Shown in pieces: positions 29,860 through 39,764 of a DNA stretch of 64,000 nt. Under the pieces are notes generated by a model, which saw only the letters and a program-made list of their open reading frames with translations, was not told the DNA's origin and did not search any database. This stretch comes from Bisgaardia hudsonensis. Its GTDB lineage: Bacteria; Pseudomonadota; Gammaproteobacteria; Enterobacterales; Pasteurellaceae. The stretch spans positions 1 to 64,000 of the forward strand of contig NZ_SLXI01000006.1 of NCBI RefSeq assembly GCF_004345785.1. Reading direction: 5' to 3'. Both the position numbers and the translations under genes were made by a program. Positions within the stretch are counted from its first letter, which is position 1. Each line of letters opens with the position of its first letter.

Positions 29860-31230
29860 ATGAATAAACTAACTTGTTTTAAAGCCTATGATATTCGAGG
29901 TCGTTTGGGTGATGAACTTAATGTTGATATTGTTTATCGTATTGGTAGGGCTTTTGGTGAATTTTTAAAACCTAAAACAATTGTTGTTGGTGGTGATGTT
30001 CGTTTAACCAGTAAAGAACTAAAAAGCGCGGTTACAAATGGATTATTAGATTCAGGTGTTAATGTTATCGATCTTGGTGAAACTGGCACAGAAGAAGTTT
30101 ATTTTGCTACTTCATTCTTAAAAACTGATGGTGGAATTGAAGTTACCGCTAGTCATAACCCTATGGATTTTAATGGTTTAAAACTTGTTAGGGAAGGTTC
30201 TCGACCAATTAGTGCAGATACTGGTTTAGCGGATATTCAACGTCTTGCTGAAGAAAATAATTTTTCAGAAGTAACTAAGAGAGGAGAATATAAGCAGTTG
30301 TCTGTATTAGGTGATTATGTTGAACATTTACTCTCTTATATTAATTTAAATCATTTAAAGCCTATGAAGTTAGTGATTAACTCTGGCAATGGTGCGGCAG
30401 GTCATGTAATTGATGCTATTGAAGCGCAATTTAAAGCAAAGCAGGTGCCAGTAGAGTTCATTAAAGTACATAATAATCCCGATGGGACATTCCCTAATGG
30501 TATTCCTAACCCAATTTTACCTGAAAATCGTCAAGATACCATTGATGCTGTATTGAAACATAAAGCAGATATAGGGATTGCTTTTGATGGTGATTTTGAC
30601 CGCTGTTTTTTATTTGATGAAAATGGTGGCTTTATAGAAGGATACTATATTGTTGGTTTATTAGGACAAGCATTCTTACAAAAGAATAAAGGTGCTAAAA
30701 TTATCTACGATCCACGTTTAATTTGGAATACAGTGAAATTAGTAGAGGAAAATGGTGGCACAGCAGTAATGTCTAAATCAGGTCACTCATTCATTAAAGA
30801 AAAAATGCGTGAAGTTGATGCGGTTTATGGCGGTGAGATGAGTGCGCACCATTATTTCCGAGATTTCTTCTACTGTGATAGTGGCATGATTCCTTGGTTA
30901 TTAGTTATTGAGTTACTTTCTACTACAGGTAAAACATTAGGTGAACTTGTTGGTAATAGTATAGATACTTATCCATCACCAGGTGAAATTAATAGTAAAT
31001 TAACTGATGCAAAAGCTTCTATTGCTCGTGTACTTGCAGCTTATGAAAAAGAAGCGTTAAGCGTGAATGAAATTGATGGTATTAGTGTTGAATTTCCTAA
31101 TTGGCGTTTTAATTTGCGTAGTTCAAATACTGAGCCCGTCGTTCGTCTTAATTTAGAAACTCGAGGTGATAAGAAATTAATGGACGAAAAAACAAATGAA
31201 ATATTAGCACTATTACTATTGCGTCAATAA
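29860..31230 (+). CDS. Phosphomannomutase/phosphoglucomutase (CpsG/ManB-like)
   Basis: 456 residues, alpha-D-phosphohexomutase. It has the four family motifs: active-site phosphoserine in [11 protein letters not shown], metal-binding DGDFDRCF, sugar-specificity loop [10 protein letters not shown], and phosphate-binding [11 protein letters not shown]. It interconverts hexose-6-P and hexose-1-P (mannose and/or glucose) in the cytoplasm. GEMSAHHYF is the phosphomannomutase/phosphoglucomutase type, close in length to E. coli CpsG (456). Immediately downstream galU turns glucose-1-P into UDP-glucose, so the pair may supply sugar nucleotides for LPS. In H. influenzae, as I recall, galU follows csrA directly, so this gene appears inserted between them. 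Confidence 0.88.
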   Translation: MNKLTCFKAYDIRGRLGDELNVDIVYRIGRAFGEFLKPKTIVVGGDVRLTSKELKSAVTNGLLDSGVNVIDLGETGTEEVYFATSFLKTDGGIEVTASHNPMDFNGLKLVREGSRPISADTGLADIQRLAEENNFSEVTKRGEYKQLSVLGDYVEHLLSYINLNHLKPMKLVINSGNGAAGHVIDAIEAQFKAKQVPVEFIKVHNNPDGTFPNGIPNPILPENRQDTIDAVLKHKADIGIAFDGDFDRCFLFDENGGFIEGYYIVGLLGQAFLQKNKGAKIIYDPRLIWNTVKLVEENGGTAVMSKSGHSFIKEKMREVDAVYGGEMSAHHYFRDFFYCDSGMIPWLLVIELLSTTGKTLGELVGNSIDTYPSPGEINSKLTDAKASIARVLAAYEKEALSVNEIDGISVEFPNWRFNLRSSNTEPVVRLNLETRGDKKLMDEKTNEILALLLLRQ

Positions 31231-31300
31231 ATTACCTCAAAAATAACCCCACTTAGTTGTACTGAGTGCGGACTTTGTTATCAAGATTTAAGGATACATA

Positions 31301-32188
31301 ATGAAAGCAATTATCCCTGTCGCTGGACTTGGTACGCGAATGCTCCCTGCGACGAAAGCAATTCCCAAAGAGATGCTTACATTAGTGGATAAACCATTAA
31401 TTCAATATGTTGTCAATGAATGTGTTGCAGCAGGAATTAAAGAGATTGTTCTTGTAACGCATTCTTCAAAAAATGCTATTGAGAACCATTTTGATACTTC
31501 TTTTGAATTAGAAACAATGTTGGAAAAGCGAGTTAAGCGACAGTTACTTGATGAAGTGCGTTCTATTTGTCCTAAAGATGTAACTATTATGCACGTTCGA
31601 CAAGGGCATGCAAAAGGATTGGGACATGCTGTTCTATGTGGTAAACCTTTGGTTGGGCGTGAGCCTTTTGTTGTTGTATTACCTGATGTTTTATTGGCCG
31701 ATTTTTCCGCAAACCCAAAAAATGAAAATTTAAGTGCTATGGTAAAACGTTTTAAGGAAACTAACCTGAGTCAAATTATGGTTGCACCAGTAGCAAAAAA
31801 TGAAGTAAGTAGCTATGGTATTGTGGATTGTAATGGAGCAGAATTATCGGGTGGAGAGAGCATAAGAATCCAATCTATAGTCGAAAAGCCAAGTATTGAA
31901 GATGCTCCTTCTAATTTAGCTGTTGTTGGTCGTTATGTCTTTTCTGAAAAGATTTGGGATTTATTAGAGAAAACACCTATAGGTGTAGGAGATGAAATTC
32001 AATTAACTGATGCTATTGATATGCTGATAGAAGAAGAGTCAGTAGAAGCTTTTCATATGACTGGTAAAAGTTTTGATTGTGGCGATAAGATAGGTTATAT
32101 GGAAGCTTTTGTAGAATATGGCTTACATCATCCATCCTTGTCAGAAAAATTTAAAACTTATTTAAAAGAACTTGCTAAAACTTTATAA
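31301..32188 (+). CDS. galU: UTP-glucose-1-phosphate uridylyltransferase
   Basis: 295 residues. The nucleotidyltransferase signature is [19 protein letters not shown] at the N-terminus, with [13 protein letters not shown], the UTP-binding region [23 protein letters not shown], and the sugar-phosphate-binding [21 protein letters not shown]. It makes UDP-glucose for LPS core glucose/galactose and capsule. It lies 70 bases after the phosphohexomutase gene. A near-USS (GAGTGCGGA) sits in the gap. Confidence 0.97.
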   Translation: MKAIIPVAGLGTRMLPATKAIPKEMLTLVDKPLIQYVVNECVAAGIKEIVLVTHSSKNAIENHFDTSFELETMLEKRVKRQLLDEVRSICPKDVTIMHVRQGHAKGLGHAVLCGKPLVGREPFVVVLPDVLLADFSANPKNENLSAMVKRFKETNLSQIMVAPVAKNEVSSYGIVDCNGAELSGGESIRIQSIVEKPSIEDAPSNLAVVGRYVFSEKIWDLLEKTPIGVGDEIQLTDAIDMLIEEESVEAFHMTGKSFDCGDKIGYMEAFVEYGLHHPSLSEKFKTYLKELAKTL

Positions 32189-32197
32189 CGTTATATT

Positions 32198-32221
32198 AGA
32201 TATCTAGGTATCTAGATTGCT
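32198..32221 (+). promoter_or_regulatory. Three tandem met boxes (MetJ operator)
   Basis: AGATATCT, AGGTATCT and AGATTGCT follow one another in exact 8-base register, matching the MetJ consensus AGACGTCT at 6, 5 and 5 of 8 positions. The array lies about 60 bases upstream of metJ, so metJ is likely autoregulated by the S-adenosylmethionine-bound repressor. Confidence 0.75.
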
Positions 32222-32281
32222 AATTTTTAAGTTTTTTATTAAAATGCTGGTTTCATTATTATTACTTATAAGGTTATTAAT

Positions 32282-32599
32282 ATGGTAGATTGGGACGGTA
32301 AATATATAAGCCCTTATGCAGAGCACGGCAAGAAAAGCGAGCAAGTAAAAAAGGTGACAGTTTCTATTCCTCTCAAGGTATTGGAAATTTTAACAAATGA
32401 ACGTACTCGCCGGCAAATTCAAAATTTGCGTCATGCTACCAATAGTGAGTTGTTATGCGAGGCTTTTTTACATGCGTTTACTGGTCAACCTTTACCTACA
32501 GATGAAGATCTATTAAAAGAAAGGCATGATGAGATTCCTGAGGAAGCTAAAGAAATTATGCGATCTTTAGGAATTGAGCCAGATAAATGGGAATATTAG
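32282..32599 (+). CDS. metJ: Methionine repressor
   Basis: 105 residues, ribbon-helix-helix repressor. It has [42 protein letters not shown], with the DNA-contacting beta strand KKVTVSIP, and the S-adenosylmethionine-binding [23 protein letters not shown]. The MetJ-SAM dimers bind tandem met boxes; three are present upstream. The conserved metB partner that is divergent in enterics is not here; galU lies upstream instead. A terminator closes the gene at 32614-32640. Confidence 0.97.
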   Translation: MVDWDGKYISPYAEHGKKSEQVKKVTVSIPLKVLEILTNERTRRQIQNLRHATNSELLCEAFLHAFTGQPLPTDEDLLKERHDEIPEEAKEIMRSLGIEPDKWEY

Positions 32600-32613
32600 T
32601 GTAAACTGATGAT

Positions 32614-32640
32614 ATGCGATCTTAGTAGGTCGCATTTTTT
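32614..32640 (+). terminator. Terminator of metJ
   Basis: ATGCGATC / GGTCGCAT stem (one G-U pair) with a TTAGTA loop, then TTTTT, 15 bases after the metJ stop. Confidence 0.85.
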
Positions 32641-32723
32641 ATTCGTATTAGTTAGTGAGAAATATGGATTAGAGTGCTACAATTCAGCACATTAACGTAA
32701 TAAATCAAAAGAGATAATAATTT

Positions 32724-33284
32724 ATGGCTCGCCAGAAAAAAACAAGACGCGTTACTGATGTTATGCCTGCTCGTAAGGCTGATAATCAAAAAGAAACACC
32801 TAAACGTCTAGGTAGTAAATCAACTCGTTATGAATTAGATATGTTAGCTAGAGAAGATAAGAAAAAGAAAAAACATAAGGGATTAGCCTCAGGATCACGT
32901 CATAATGTGATGGATACTACACAAAATGTTCAATCTAGTTTAAATAAAGATCCTCGTGTGGGAAGTCGTAAGAAAATTCCTTTATTTGTTGAGTTTATTA
33001 ATAAGCCAGAAAAAGGGATGGTTATCTCATCAGAGCAAAAAAATATTAAGGACAATATTCTTGATCCTATGTTGGAACTAGAGCAATTAGAAAATAATGA
33101 ATGCTTAAATCAATTATTAGATGATTTAGATAATGGCAAAAAAATTACGCAAGATGATCAGAAATTTGTTGATGAATGTTTAGAACGTATTGCTAATTTA
33201 ATGAATGAATTGGGTATAGAAGAAGAAAGTGAGGAAGATTTATACCGCACTTTTGAAAAAATTGACATCAATCAGTTTAAATAA
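32724..33284 (+). CDS. yihI: Der GTPase-activating protein
   Basis: 186 residues. The N-terminal third is Lys/Arg-rich ([34 protein letters not shown]) and the C-terminal third is acidic ([24 protein letters not shown]), the layout of YihI. This protein stimulates the GTPase of the 50S assembly factor Der (EngA). [16 protein letters not shown] in the middle is the conserved core. It lies upstream of hemN with one small gene between, as in enterics where yihI precedes hemN. A USS overlaps its 3' end (33244-33252). Confidence 0.93.
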   Translation: MARQKKTRRVTDVMPARKADNQKETPKRLGSKSTRYELDMLAREDKKKKKHKGLASGSRHNVMDTTQNVQSSLNKDPRVGSRKKIPLFVEFINKPEKGMVISSEQKNIKDNILDPMLELEQLENNECLNQLLDDLDNGKKITQDDQKFVDECLERIANLMNELGIEEESEEDLYRTFEKIDINQFK

Positions 33285-33286
33285 TT

Positions 33287-33721
33287 ATGTGGATAAAGAT
33301 TTTACTTATTTTAGGAATAGCCATCATTGTGGCTATGATAGGTTATACTGTTCGTTTGTTATCAGCATTACAAAAACAGAAAAAGAAATTTAAAGATGCT
33401 CAACAAGCGAGAATTTTAAGATTAAAAGAAAGTATTGTCATTATAGCTAAAGCTATGCAGACTAATGAATGTAATCATTCGGAGGGGGTTATTCGTCTAA
33501 AGATGCTATTAGACCCTCTAGGTAAGAGATTAAGCGATTATCAAGCTATGTTTAGCTTATATGAAGTTGTAATGGATATGCCTACTCATGAGGCTCGTAG
33601 AGAGTTAAAGAAAAATGAGCGTATGCGTTTAGATATAAAACGTGAAAATGCAGAGGCTAGTCTTGAAGAAAGCATTATGTTGGAGTTACGTCAATTATTA
33701 ATTGATATAGAAAATTATTAA
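33287..33721 (+). CDS. DUF2489 family protein
   Basis: 144 residues. One N-terminal transmembrane helix (about 3-25) is followed by a cytoplasmic, charged helical region with KKQKKKFKDAQQARILRLKESI and a Leu-rich C-terminus. This fits the uncharacterised DUF2489 family, usually found between yihI and hemN. It lies 2 bases after yihI and 11 before hemN, so the three form one operon. Function unknown; it could be a small membrane-anchored accessory factor. Confidence 0.8.
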   Translation: MWIKILLILGIAIIVAMIGYTVRLLSALQKQKKKFKDAQQARILRLKESIVIIAKAMQTNECNHSEGVIRLKMLLDPLGKRLSDYQAMFSLYEVVMDMPTHEARRELKKNERMRLDIKRENAEASLEESIMLELRQLLIDIENY

Positions 33722-33732
33722 GGAAGCAATAT

Positions 33733-35100
33733 ATGTCAGATATTACTTGGGATTTAGAATTAATTAAAAAATATAATAATTCTGGACCAAGATACACGTC
33801 CTATCCTACCGCATTAGAATTTAGTGATAGTTATACGAATGAAGATTTTAAAGAGGCAGTAAATCGTTATCCAGAACGTCCCCTTTCGTTATATGTACAT
33901 ATTCCGTTTTGTCATAAGCTTTGTTATTTTTGTGCATGTAATAAAACTATTACAAGACATCAGCATAAAGCAGATATTTATCTAGATTATGTAGAAAAAG
34001 AAGTGAAACAGCGAGCTAAATTATTTCAGAATAGGCTAGTTACTCAAATTCATTGGGGAGGTGGAACACCTACTTATTTGACAGAAGAACAGTCGGCTCG
34101 TTTAATGAATATGTTAACCGATAATTTTAAAATTGCTGATGATGCCGAAATTAGTATTGAAATGGATCCTAGAGAAATTGAACTTTCAATGTTGGATCAT
34201 TTACAAAATATCGGTTTTAATCGAATTAGTATGGGTATCCAAGATTTTAATAAAGCGGTTCAACAAGCAATTAATCGTCAGCAAGATGAAGCTTTTATTT
34301 CTCTACTTATTGAAAGGGCAAGAGCGTTAGGCTTTCAATCTATTAATTTAGATTTAATTTATGGATTGCCATTGCAGGATGTGGAAAGTTTTATGTTTAC
34401 TTTAAAAAAAGTAATCGATCTTAATCCTGATCGTTTAAGTGTATTTAATTATGCTCATTTACCATCAAGATTTGCAGGGCAAGCAAAAATTAAAGATGCA
34501 CAATTACCTAGTCCAGAAACAAAATTAATTATTTTACAAAAGACTATTGAAACCTTGAGAACAGCAGGTTATCGTTTTATTGGTATGGATCATTTTGCGA
34601 AACCTGATGATGAATTAGCCATTGCTCAAGAGAAAGGTATTTTACATCGTAATTTCCAAGGCTATACCACACAGGAAGAATGTGATTTGTTGGGATTGGG
34701 TGTTTCTGCTATTAGTTTACTTGGTGATCATTATGCTCAAAATCAAAAAGAATTAAAGCACTATTATGCAAGTATTGAAGCAACGGGAATTGCTTTGCAT
34801 AAAGGGTTAAAAATGACTAATGAAGATTGTTTGCGTCGTGATGTGATTAAACAATTAATTTGTAATTTTAAACTTGATTACAAATCAATTGAAAATTTAT
34901 ATCATATTAATTTTAAAGAACATTTTAAAGAGGACTTAGCATTACTTGCTCCACTAGTTGAAGATGATTTGTTATCAATTAGTGATGAAGGTTTACAAGT
35001 ATCTTCAAAAGGGCGGTTGTTAATTCGGAATATTTGCTTATGTTTTGATACTTATTCAAGACAGCAAGCAAAGAGACAACAATTTTCAAGAATTATTTAG
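33733..35100 (+). CDS. hemN: Oxygen-independent coproporphyrinogen III dehydrogenase
   Basis: 455 residues, radical-SAM enzyme converting coproporphyrinogen III to protoporphyrinogen IX without oxygen. The cluster motif CHKLCYFCACNK (CxxxCxxC plus the HemN-specific fourth Cys) follows PLSLYVHIPF. GGGTPTYL, SMGIQDFN and LDLIYGLP are typical downstream motifs. The HemN C-terminal domain is intact and the length equals true HemN (about 457) rather than the shorter HemW. Final gene of the yihI-DUF2489-hemN unit. Confidence 0.97.
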   Translation: MSDITWDLELIKKYNNSGPRYTSYPTALEFSDSYTNEDFKEAVNRYPERPLSLYVHIPFCHKLCYFCACNKTITRHQHKADIYLDYVEKEVKQRAKLFQNRLVTQIHWGGGTPTYLTEEQSARLMNMLTDNFKIADDAEISIEMDPREIELSMLDHLQNIGFNRISMGIQDFNKAVQQAINRQQDEAFISLLIERARALGFQSINLDLIYGLPLQDVESFMFTLKKVIDLNPDRLSVFNYAHLPSRFAGQAKIKDAQLPSPETKLIILQKTIETLRTAGYRFIGMDHFAKPDDELAIAQEKGILHRNFQGYTTQEECDLLGLGVSAISLLGDHYAQNQKELKHYYASIEATGIALHKGLKMTNEDCLRRDVIKQLICNFKLDYKSIENLYHINFKEHFKEDLALLAPLVEDDLLSISDEGLQVSSKGRLLIRNICLCFDTYSRQQAKRQQFSRII

Positions 35101-35113
35101 TTTTTATTTATAT

Positions 35114-35143
35114 AAAATAGCACTTAATATTAAGTGCTATTTT
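35114..35143. terminator. Bidirectional terminator between hemN and cysE
   Basis: Perfect 14-bp stem AAAATAGCACTTAA / TTAAGTGCTATTTT with a 2-base centre between convergent genes. The flanking A and T runs allow function on either strand. Confidence 0.85.
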
Positions 35144-35173
35144 CTAAAGTAGTATACTGTTTGAAATTATATA

Positions 35174-35956
35174 TTAGTTATCATTAATAAAACATTGGTT
35201 CATTTCGAAGGCTGGCTTTGCCGTTTCCTCTTTTCTAATAACTTTGGCTGGAACACCTGCAACCGTGGTATATTCTGGAACCTCTTGTAGCACAACTGAA
35301 TTTGCGCCAATTTTAGCATATTTACCTATTTCTATATTTCCTAATACTTTAGCTCCAGCACCAATCATCACACCTTCTCTGATTTTGGGATGTCTATCAC
35401 CTGTTTCTTTTCCGGTTCCTCCAAGTGTTACACCTTGTAGAAGAGATACATCATTTTCAATAACAGATGTTTCTCCGATAACAATTCCTGTTGCATGGTC
35501 AAACATTATTCCATGACCAATTTTCGCTGCTGGGTGAATATCAACATCAAACGCAACAGATATTTGGTTTTGCAAATAAATAGCGATTGCTTTGCGACCT
35601 TGTTGCCAAAGATAATGCGTTATTCGATAACTTTGTAGTGCTTGATATCCTTTTAAATAGAGGAGTGGTGTAGAATAGCGATCAACAGCGGGATCTCTAT
35701 GTCGTACAGCGTGTATATCATAAGAAGCACTGATAATAATACTTGGTTTAGATTGATATGCCTCCTCAATAATCTCACGTAGTGCGATTGCAGGCATAAT
35801 TGGGTTTGCCAACTTATTCGCTAGAATATAGCTTAACGCATTACCTAGATTATTATGTTTCAGAATTGTAGAATGGTAGAAACTTGCTAGCATTGGTTCT
35901 TCTTTGACTAACTCTTCAACTTCTTGACGAATTTCCTCCCAAAGCTCAATAGGCAT
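35174..35956 (-). CDS. cysE: Serine O-acetyltransferase
   Basis: 260 residues. An N-terminal helical domain (MPIELWEEIRQEVEELVKEEP) leads into a left-handed beta-helix built of hexapeptide repeats with DVDIHPAAKIGHGIMFDHATGIVIGET, whose HPxAxIG and DHATG residues include the catalytic His/Asp. It makes O-acetylserine from serine and acetyl-CoA for cysteine synthesis. In E. coli cysteine feeds back on CysE through its C-terminal tail; the tail is present here. It follows gpsA by 4 bases as the last gene of yibN-secB-gpsA-cysE. Confidence 0.97.
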   Translation of the reverse strand: MPIELWEEIRQEVEELVKEEPMLASFYHSTILKHNNLGNALSYILANKLANPIMPAIALREIIEEAYQSKPSIIISASYDIHAVRHRDPAVDRYSTPLLYLKGYQALQSYRITHYLWQQGRKAIAIYLQNQISVAFDVDIHPAAKIGHGIMFDHATGIVIGETSVIENDVSLLQGVTLGGTGKETGDRHPKIREGVMIGAGAKVLGNIEIGKYAKIGANSVVLQEVPEYTTVAGVPAKVIRKEETAKPAFEMNQCFINDN

Positions 35957-35960
35957 ATTG

Positions 35961-36980
35961 CTATTCTCCTTTTTTCTCTCTTGATAACAACGATTTTGCT
36001 ACATCTTGAGCATTTTTACCACAAAATAGCACTTGATATATTTGTTCTGTAATTGGCATTTCAATTCCTTGACGTTTTGCAAGCAAATGGGCTTCCTTTG
36101 TATTGTAAAATCCTTCAACAATCTGACCTATTTCCTCCATTGCTTTTTGGGTATCAATACCTTGTCCTAACATTAGTCCAAATCGACGATTACGAGATTG
36201 ATTATCTGTACAAGTTAGTACTAAATCCCCAAGACCAGACATACCCATAAAGGTTTTAGGATCAGCACCTAAAGAAAGCCCTAGACGACTAATTTCTGCT
36301 ATACCTCTTGTAATTAATGCTGTTCTTGCATTAGCTCCAAACCCCATTCCATCGGACATTCCCGCACTAATTGCAATGACATTTTTTATTGCACCACCTA
36401 GTTGAACGCCGATCATATCGTTGTTGATATAAACTCTGAAATTTTTACTACAATGAATGCGATGTTGTAGTTCAAGTGCAAATTCTTGATTATTTGATGC
36501 TAAAGTTATTGCTGTTGGCATACCTATTGCAAGTTCTTTTGCAAAGGTTGGACCCGATAAGACTGCAAGGGGATAGTTTTTACCCAACTTATCCTCTACG
36601 ACTTCTTGCAATAATCTGCCAGTATTTCGCTCAAGTCCCTTTGTTGCCCAAGCAATACGATGATCTTTGTTTAAGTGCGGTTTTATTTTGTCAATTATTT
36701 CACCAAATACATGGCTTGGAACAACTATTAGTAAATCTCGAGAGGCTTGGATTACCGAACGGAGATCTGACTCAATGACTAATTCATCGGGGAAGATGAT
36801 ATCGGGAAGAAAAGCTTGATTTTTACGGGTTTTAGATAATTGCTTGCAAGTTTCGGGATTATGACCCCATAGATATGTAGTTCCGCCATTGCGAGAAAAT
36901 GCAATAGCTAACGAAGTACCATAAGATCCTGCCCCTAAAATACTAATAGGTGTTGGTATTACTCTATTTTCTGAATCCAT
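35961..36980 (-). CDS. gpsA: Glycerol-3-phosphate dehydrogenase [NAD(P)+]
   Basis: 339 residues. The dinucleotide-binding start is [35 protein letters not shown] and [16 protein letters not shown] form the middle, and the catalytic region is [32 protein letters not shown]. It reduces dihydroxyacetone phosphate to sn-glycerol-3-phosphate, the phospholipid backbone. It sits between secB and cysE in the conserved cluster. A USS lies within (36673-36681). Confidence 0.97.
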   Translation of the reverse strand: MDSENRVIPTPISILGAGSYGTSLAIAFSRNGGTTYLWGHNPETCKQLSKTRKNQAFLPDIIFPDELVIESDLRSVIQASRDLLIVVPSHVFGEIIDKIKPHLNKDHRIAWATKGLERNTGRLLQEVVEDKLGKNYPLAVLSGPTFAKELAIGMPTAITLASNNQEFALELQHRIHCSKNFRVYINNDMIGVQLGGAIKNVIAISAGMSDGMGFGANARTALITRGIAEISRLGLSLGADPKTFMGMSGLGDLVLTCTDNQSRNRRFGLMLGQGIDTQKAMEEIGQIVEGFYNTKEAHLLAKRQGIEMPITEQIYQVLFCGKNAQDVAKSLLSREKKGE

Positions 36981-37005
36981 TTTGGTCTTCCAAATAGTCG
37001 ATATT

Positions 37006-37032
37006 GCATGAGAGAGTTAGTTTCTCTCATGC
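37006..37032 (-). other. Hairpin in the secB-gpsA spacer
   Basis: GCATGAGAGA / TCTCTCATGC stem in the 62-base gap between secB and gpsA. No U run follows, so it is more likely an mRNA-stabilising or processing structure than a terminator. Confidence 0.4.
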
Positions 37033-37042
37033 TTTAGCAAGA

Positions 37043-37570
37043 TTAATGAATTTCTTTGCTATTTTCTTCTTTCTCTTCTACTTTTTCAGCTTGATCTTGT
37101 TGGCGTTGTAAATAGTCTAGAAATAACGCATCAAAATTGACTGGAGAAAGATTTAGTGCAGGAAACGTTCCTCTGTTAACAAGATTTGCAATTAATTCTC
37201 TTGCATAAGGGAATAACATATTTGGGCATTGTGATGTTAAACAATGCGCCATTTGCATATCATCTAAACCACTAATTGTGAATACACCAGCTTGTTTTAC
37301 TTCACAAATAAATGCAACATCTCCGCTATCTTCTAATGTTGTTTCTGTTGAGATATTTAAGCATACCTCATATAGATCTTCGCTTAATTGAGTTGCTTCC
37401 GTATTTAAATCAAATTTTAATTGTGGTTTCCATTCTTGTTGGAAAATATGGGGTAAATTAGGCGCTTCAAAAGAGATGTCTTTTACATAAATACGTTGAA
37501 TTTCTAAGGTTGCTTGTGTACCTGAATCTTCACTTTCAGTTGCTACGTTTTGTTCATTTTTTTCAGACAT
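37043..37570 (-). CDS. secB: Protein-export chaperone SecB
   Basis: 175 residues, tetrameric cytosolic chaperone that keeps preproteins unfolded and hands them to SecA. The core has [19 protein letters not shown] and [15 protein letters not shown] segments, followed by the SecA-contacting region [36 protein letters not shown]. The N- and C-terminal tails are Glu/Lys-rich, as usual. It lies 9 bases after yibN. Complete and unremarkable. Confidence 0.97.
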   Translation of the reverse strand: MSEKNEQNVATESEDSGTQATLEIQRIYVKDISFEAPNLPHIFQQEWKPQLKFDLNTEATQLSEDLYEVCLNISTETTLEDSGDVAFICEVKQAGVFTISGLDDMQMAHCLTSQCPNMLFPYARELIANLVNRGTFPALNLSPVNFDALFLDYLQRQQDQAEKVEEKEENSKEIH

Positions 37571-37579
37571 GATTTTTCC

Positions 37580-38026
37580 TTATTTATGTTTTCTTGTTAA
37601 TGGTAAGTTTGCAGTATTCCAACCATTAATACCTTCTTGCAGAGAATAAACATGGTTAAAACCTTGTTTAGCTAATAATTCTGCAGAGGTTTTTGCTGAT
37701 AAACCTGTTGCACATACCACGATAACAGGCTTTTCTTTATGGTGTTCTATTTTACCTATATTATGGTTTTTGATCTCTGTTGGTAATATATTTAGACTAT
37801 TGATGATATGTCCTTTTTGAAATTCCTCGATACTGCGTAAATCAATAACAATAGCATCTTCATTATTAATTAGTGAGATTGCTTCATTATTGTTGATGGT
37901 TTTAGTTTTACTCATTGCTGATTGTACAAAGGTATAAATAACAGCAAAAAATACAGCGAACCAACAAATAACCATTAAACTATGATTTTTTGCAAAATTG
38001 ACTACCAAAGGTAAATATTCTTCCAT
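37580..38026 (-). CDS. yibN: Membrane-anchored rhodanese-like protein
   Basis: 148 residues. One N-terminal transmembrane helix (about 15-36) is followed by a single rhodanese domain with IVIDLRSIEEFQKGHIINSLNI and the active-site loop VVCATGLSA, whose cysteine is intact. The position directly upstream of secB is the YibN context of enterics. YibN has been linked to the Sec machinery region of the membrane; a sulfurtransferase activity is possible but not evident. Confidence 0.9.
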   Translation of the reverse strand: MEEYLPLVVNFAKNHSLMVICWFAVFFAVIYTFVQSAMSKTKTINNNEAISLINNEDAIVIDLRSIEEFQKGHIINSLNILPTEIKNHNIGKIEHHKEKPVIVVCATGLSAKTSAELLAKQGFNHVYSLQEGINGWNTANLPLTRKHK

Positions 38027-38247
38027 GTTTTTTCCATACTTTAAAGTGATTAGAATAGAGAGACTAAGTATAACCGCTCTTTAGTTATCTTTCAAAATTT
38101 TTCAGAAAAACTATTCCTATTTAATTTGATCTATATTATAGCGACTGTATTTATTTGCTGTTATATTTGCAATAAAATTAGCCCACTTGTTACATTGATT
38201 GTTTGTATTATATAACAAGCTAATTAAATTTATGTGTTATGAATAAG

Positions 38248-38263
38248 TTACGATTATTCGTAA
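38248..38263. promoter_or_regulatory. Palindrome upstream of the Dcu transporter
   Basis: TTACGA-TTAT-TCGTAA, a perfect dyad 34-49 bases before the start, in the core promoter region. It does not match FNR (TTGAT-N4-ATCAA) or CRP. A transcription-factor site is a guess. The rest of the 270-base gap between yibN and this gene is AT-rich with no coding signal. Confidence 0.35.
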
Positions 38264-38296
38264 TGTGATTATTGGTTCAACAAGCAGGAGAGTATT

Positions 38297-39610
38297 ATGT
38301 TTTTTCTTCAATTTGCAATTGTATTAATTTGTATTTTAATCGGTGCCAGAATTGGTGGTATTGGATTAGGGGTAATGGGTGGTGTTGGACTTTCCATCTT
38401 AGCGTTTGGATTTGGTTTAGAACCAGGCGGATTGCCTATAGACGTTATGTTAATGGTAATGGCTGTTGTTGCAGCCGCTGCTTCTATGCAAGCTGCTGGA
38501 GGCTTAGATTATATGATCAAAATTGCTGCCAGTATCTTACGTAAGCATCCAAAATATATTACTTTTATGGCACCTGCGGTAACTTGGATTTTTACCGTTT
38601 TTGCAGGGACAGGACATGTCGCTTATTCAGTATTACCTGTTATTGCTGAAGTGAGTCGTCATAATGGTATTCGTCCTGAACGCCCATTATCAATGGCAGT
38701 TATAGCTTCTCAATTTGCGATTGTTGCTAGCCCAATCGCTGCTGCAGTGGTTTCTGTTGTTGCATTTTTGGAACCACAAGGTATCACGTTAGCTGATATA
38801 TTAATGGTAACAATGCCATCTACTGTATTAGGTATCTTTTTTGCTTGTATTTTTGTTAATAAAATGGGGAAAGAGTTAAAAGATGATCCTCATTATCAAA
38901 AATTATTACAAGATCCTGAATATGTTAAAGAAAACCATATTGATACAAATCCAATTGAAGCTGAAGTCTCTAGCTCAGCTAAAGTTTCTGTCGGATTATT
39001 TTTATTTGGTGCATTATTAGTTGTTGTGATGGGAGCGTTTCCATCTTTAAGACCTGAATTCAATGGTAAAGCGATGGCGATGGCTCATACTATTGAAATA
39101 ATTATGTTAGCTATTGGTGCGTTAATTATTTTAGTATGTAAACCAAATGGTAATGCGATTACGCAAGGTTCAGTATTCCACGCTGGAATGAGAGCGGTAA
39201 TTGCTATTTTTGGTATAGCTTGGTTAGGTGATACCCTAATGCAAGCACATATGGGAGAGTTAAAAGAAGCAGTTAAAACATTAGTTGAAACCGCTCCATG
39301 GACTTTTGCATTTGCATTATTTTTACTTTCTGTGTTAGTAAATAGTCAAGGCGCAACAGTAGCAACATTATTCCCTGTTGGTATCGCATTAGGTATTCCC
39401 GTACCTGTTTTAATTGGTGTATTTGTTGCCGTAAATGGCTATTTCTTTATTCCCAATTATGGACCAATTATTGCCTCTATTGACTTTGATACCACAGGAA
39501 CAACAAGAATTGGTAAATACATCTTTAACCACAGCTTTATGTTACCAGGTTTATTGAGCATGGCATTTAGTATCGGTTTTGGATTATTGTTTGCTAATTT
39601 ATTTTTATAA
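38297..39610 (+). CDS. dcuB: Anaerobic C4-dicarboxylate transporter, Dcu family
   Basis: 437 residues with ten or more hydrophobic segments, a Dcu-type antiporter exchanging external fumarate, malate or aspartate for succinate. Family segments are seen: [65 protein letters not shown] and near the end [22 protein letters not shown]. GTGHVxYxxLP favours DcuB, although the first 20 residues look DcuA-like, so the letter is tentative. It carries the capacity for fumarate respiration, alongside oadGAB in the window. A USS-built terminator follows. Confidence 0.85.
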   Translation: MFFLQFAIVLICILIGARIGGIGLGVMGGVGLSILAFGFGLEPGGLPIDVMLMVMAVVAAAASMQAAGGLDYMIKIAASILRKHPKYITFMAPAVTWIFTVFAGTGHVAYSVLPVIAEVSRHNGIRPERPLSMAVIASQFAIVASPIAAAVVSVVAFLEPQGITLADILMVTMPSTVLGIFFACIFVNKMGKELKDDPHYQKLLQDPEYVKENHIDTNPIEAEVSSSAKVSVGLFLFGALLVVVMGAFPSLRPEFNGKAMAMAHTIEIIMLAIGALIILVCKPNGNAITQGSVFHAGMRAVIAIFGIAWLGDTLMQAHMGELKEAVKTLVETAPWTFAFALFLLSVLVNSQGATVATLFPVGIALGIPVPVLIGVFVAVNGYFFIPNYGPIIASIDFDTTGTTRIGKYIFNHSFMLPGLLSMAFSIGFGLLFANLFL

Positions 39611-39633
39611 AAATTAAAAACTAATTTAAAAAT

Positions 39634-39677
39634 TACCGCACTTTATTTGAATAATGAGCAAAGTGCGGTATTTTTTT
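39634..39677 (+). terminator. Terminator built from an inverted USS pair
   Basis: ACCGCACTT (39635-39643) and AAGTGCGGT (39661-39669), two perfect uptake-signal cores in inverted orientation, form an 11-bp stem followed by seven T residues. Confidence 0.9.
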
Positions 39678-39764
39678 ATTTTGCAATCTATATCAATAAA
39701 GTACACAATATTGATCAATCCTATTTTTAATAACATTTACTATTTATTTTATAAAATTAACATA

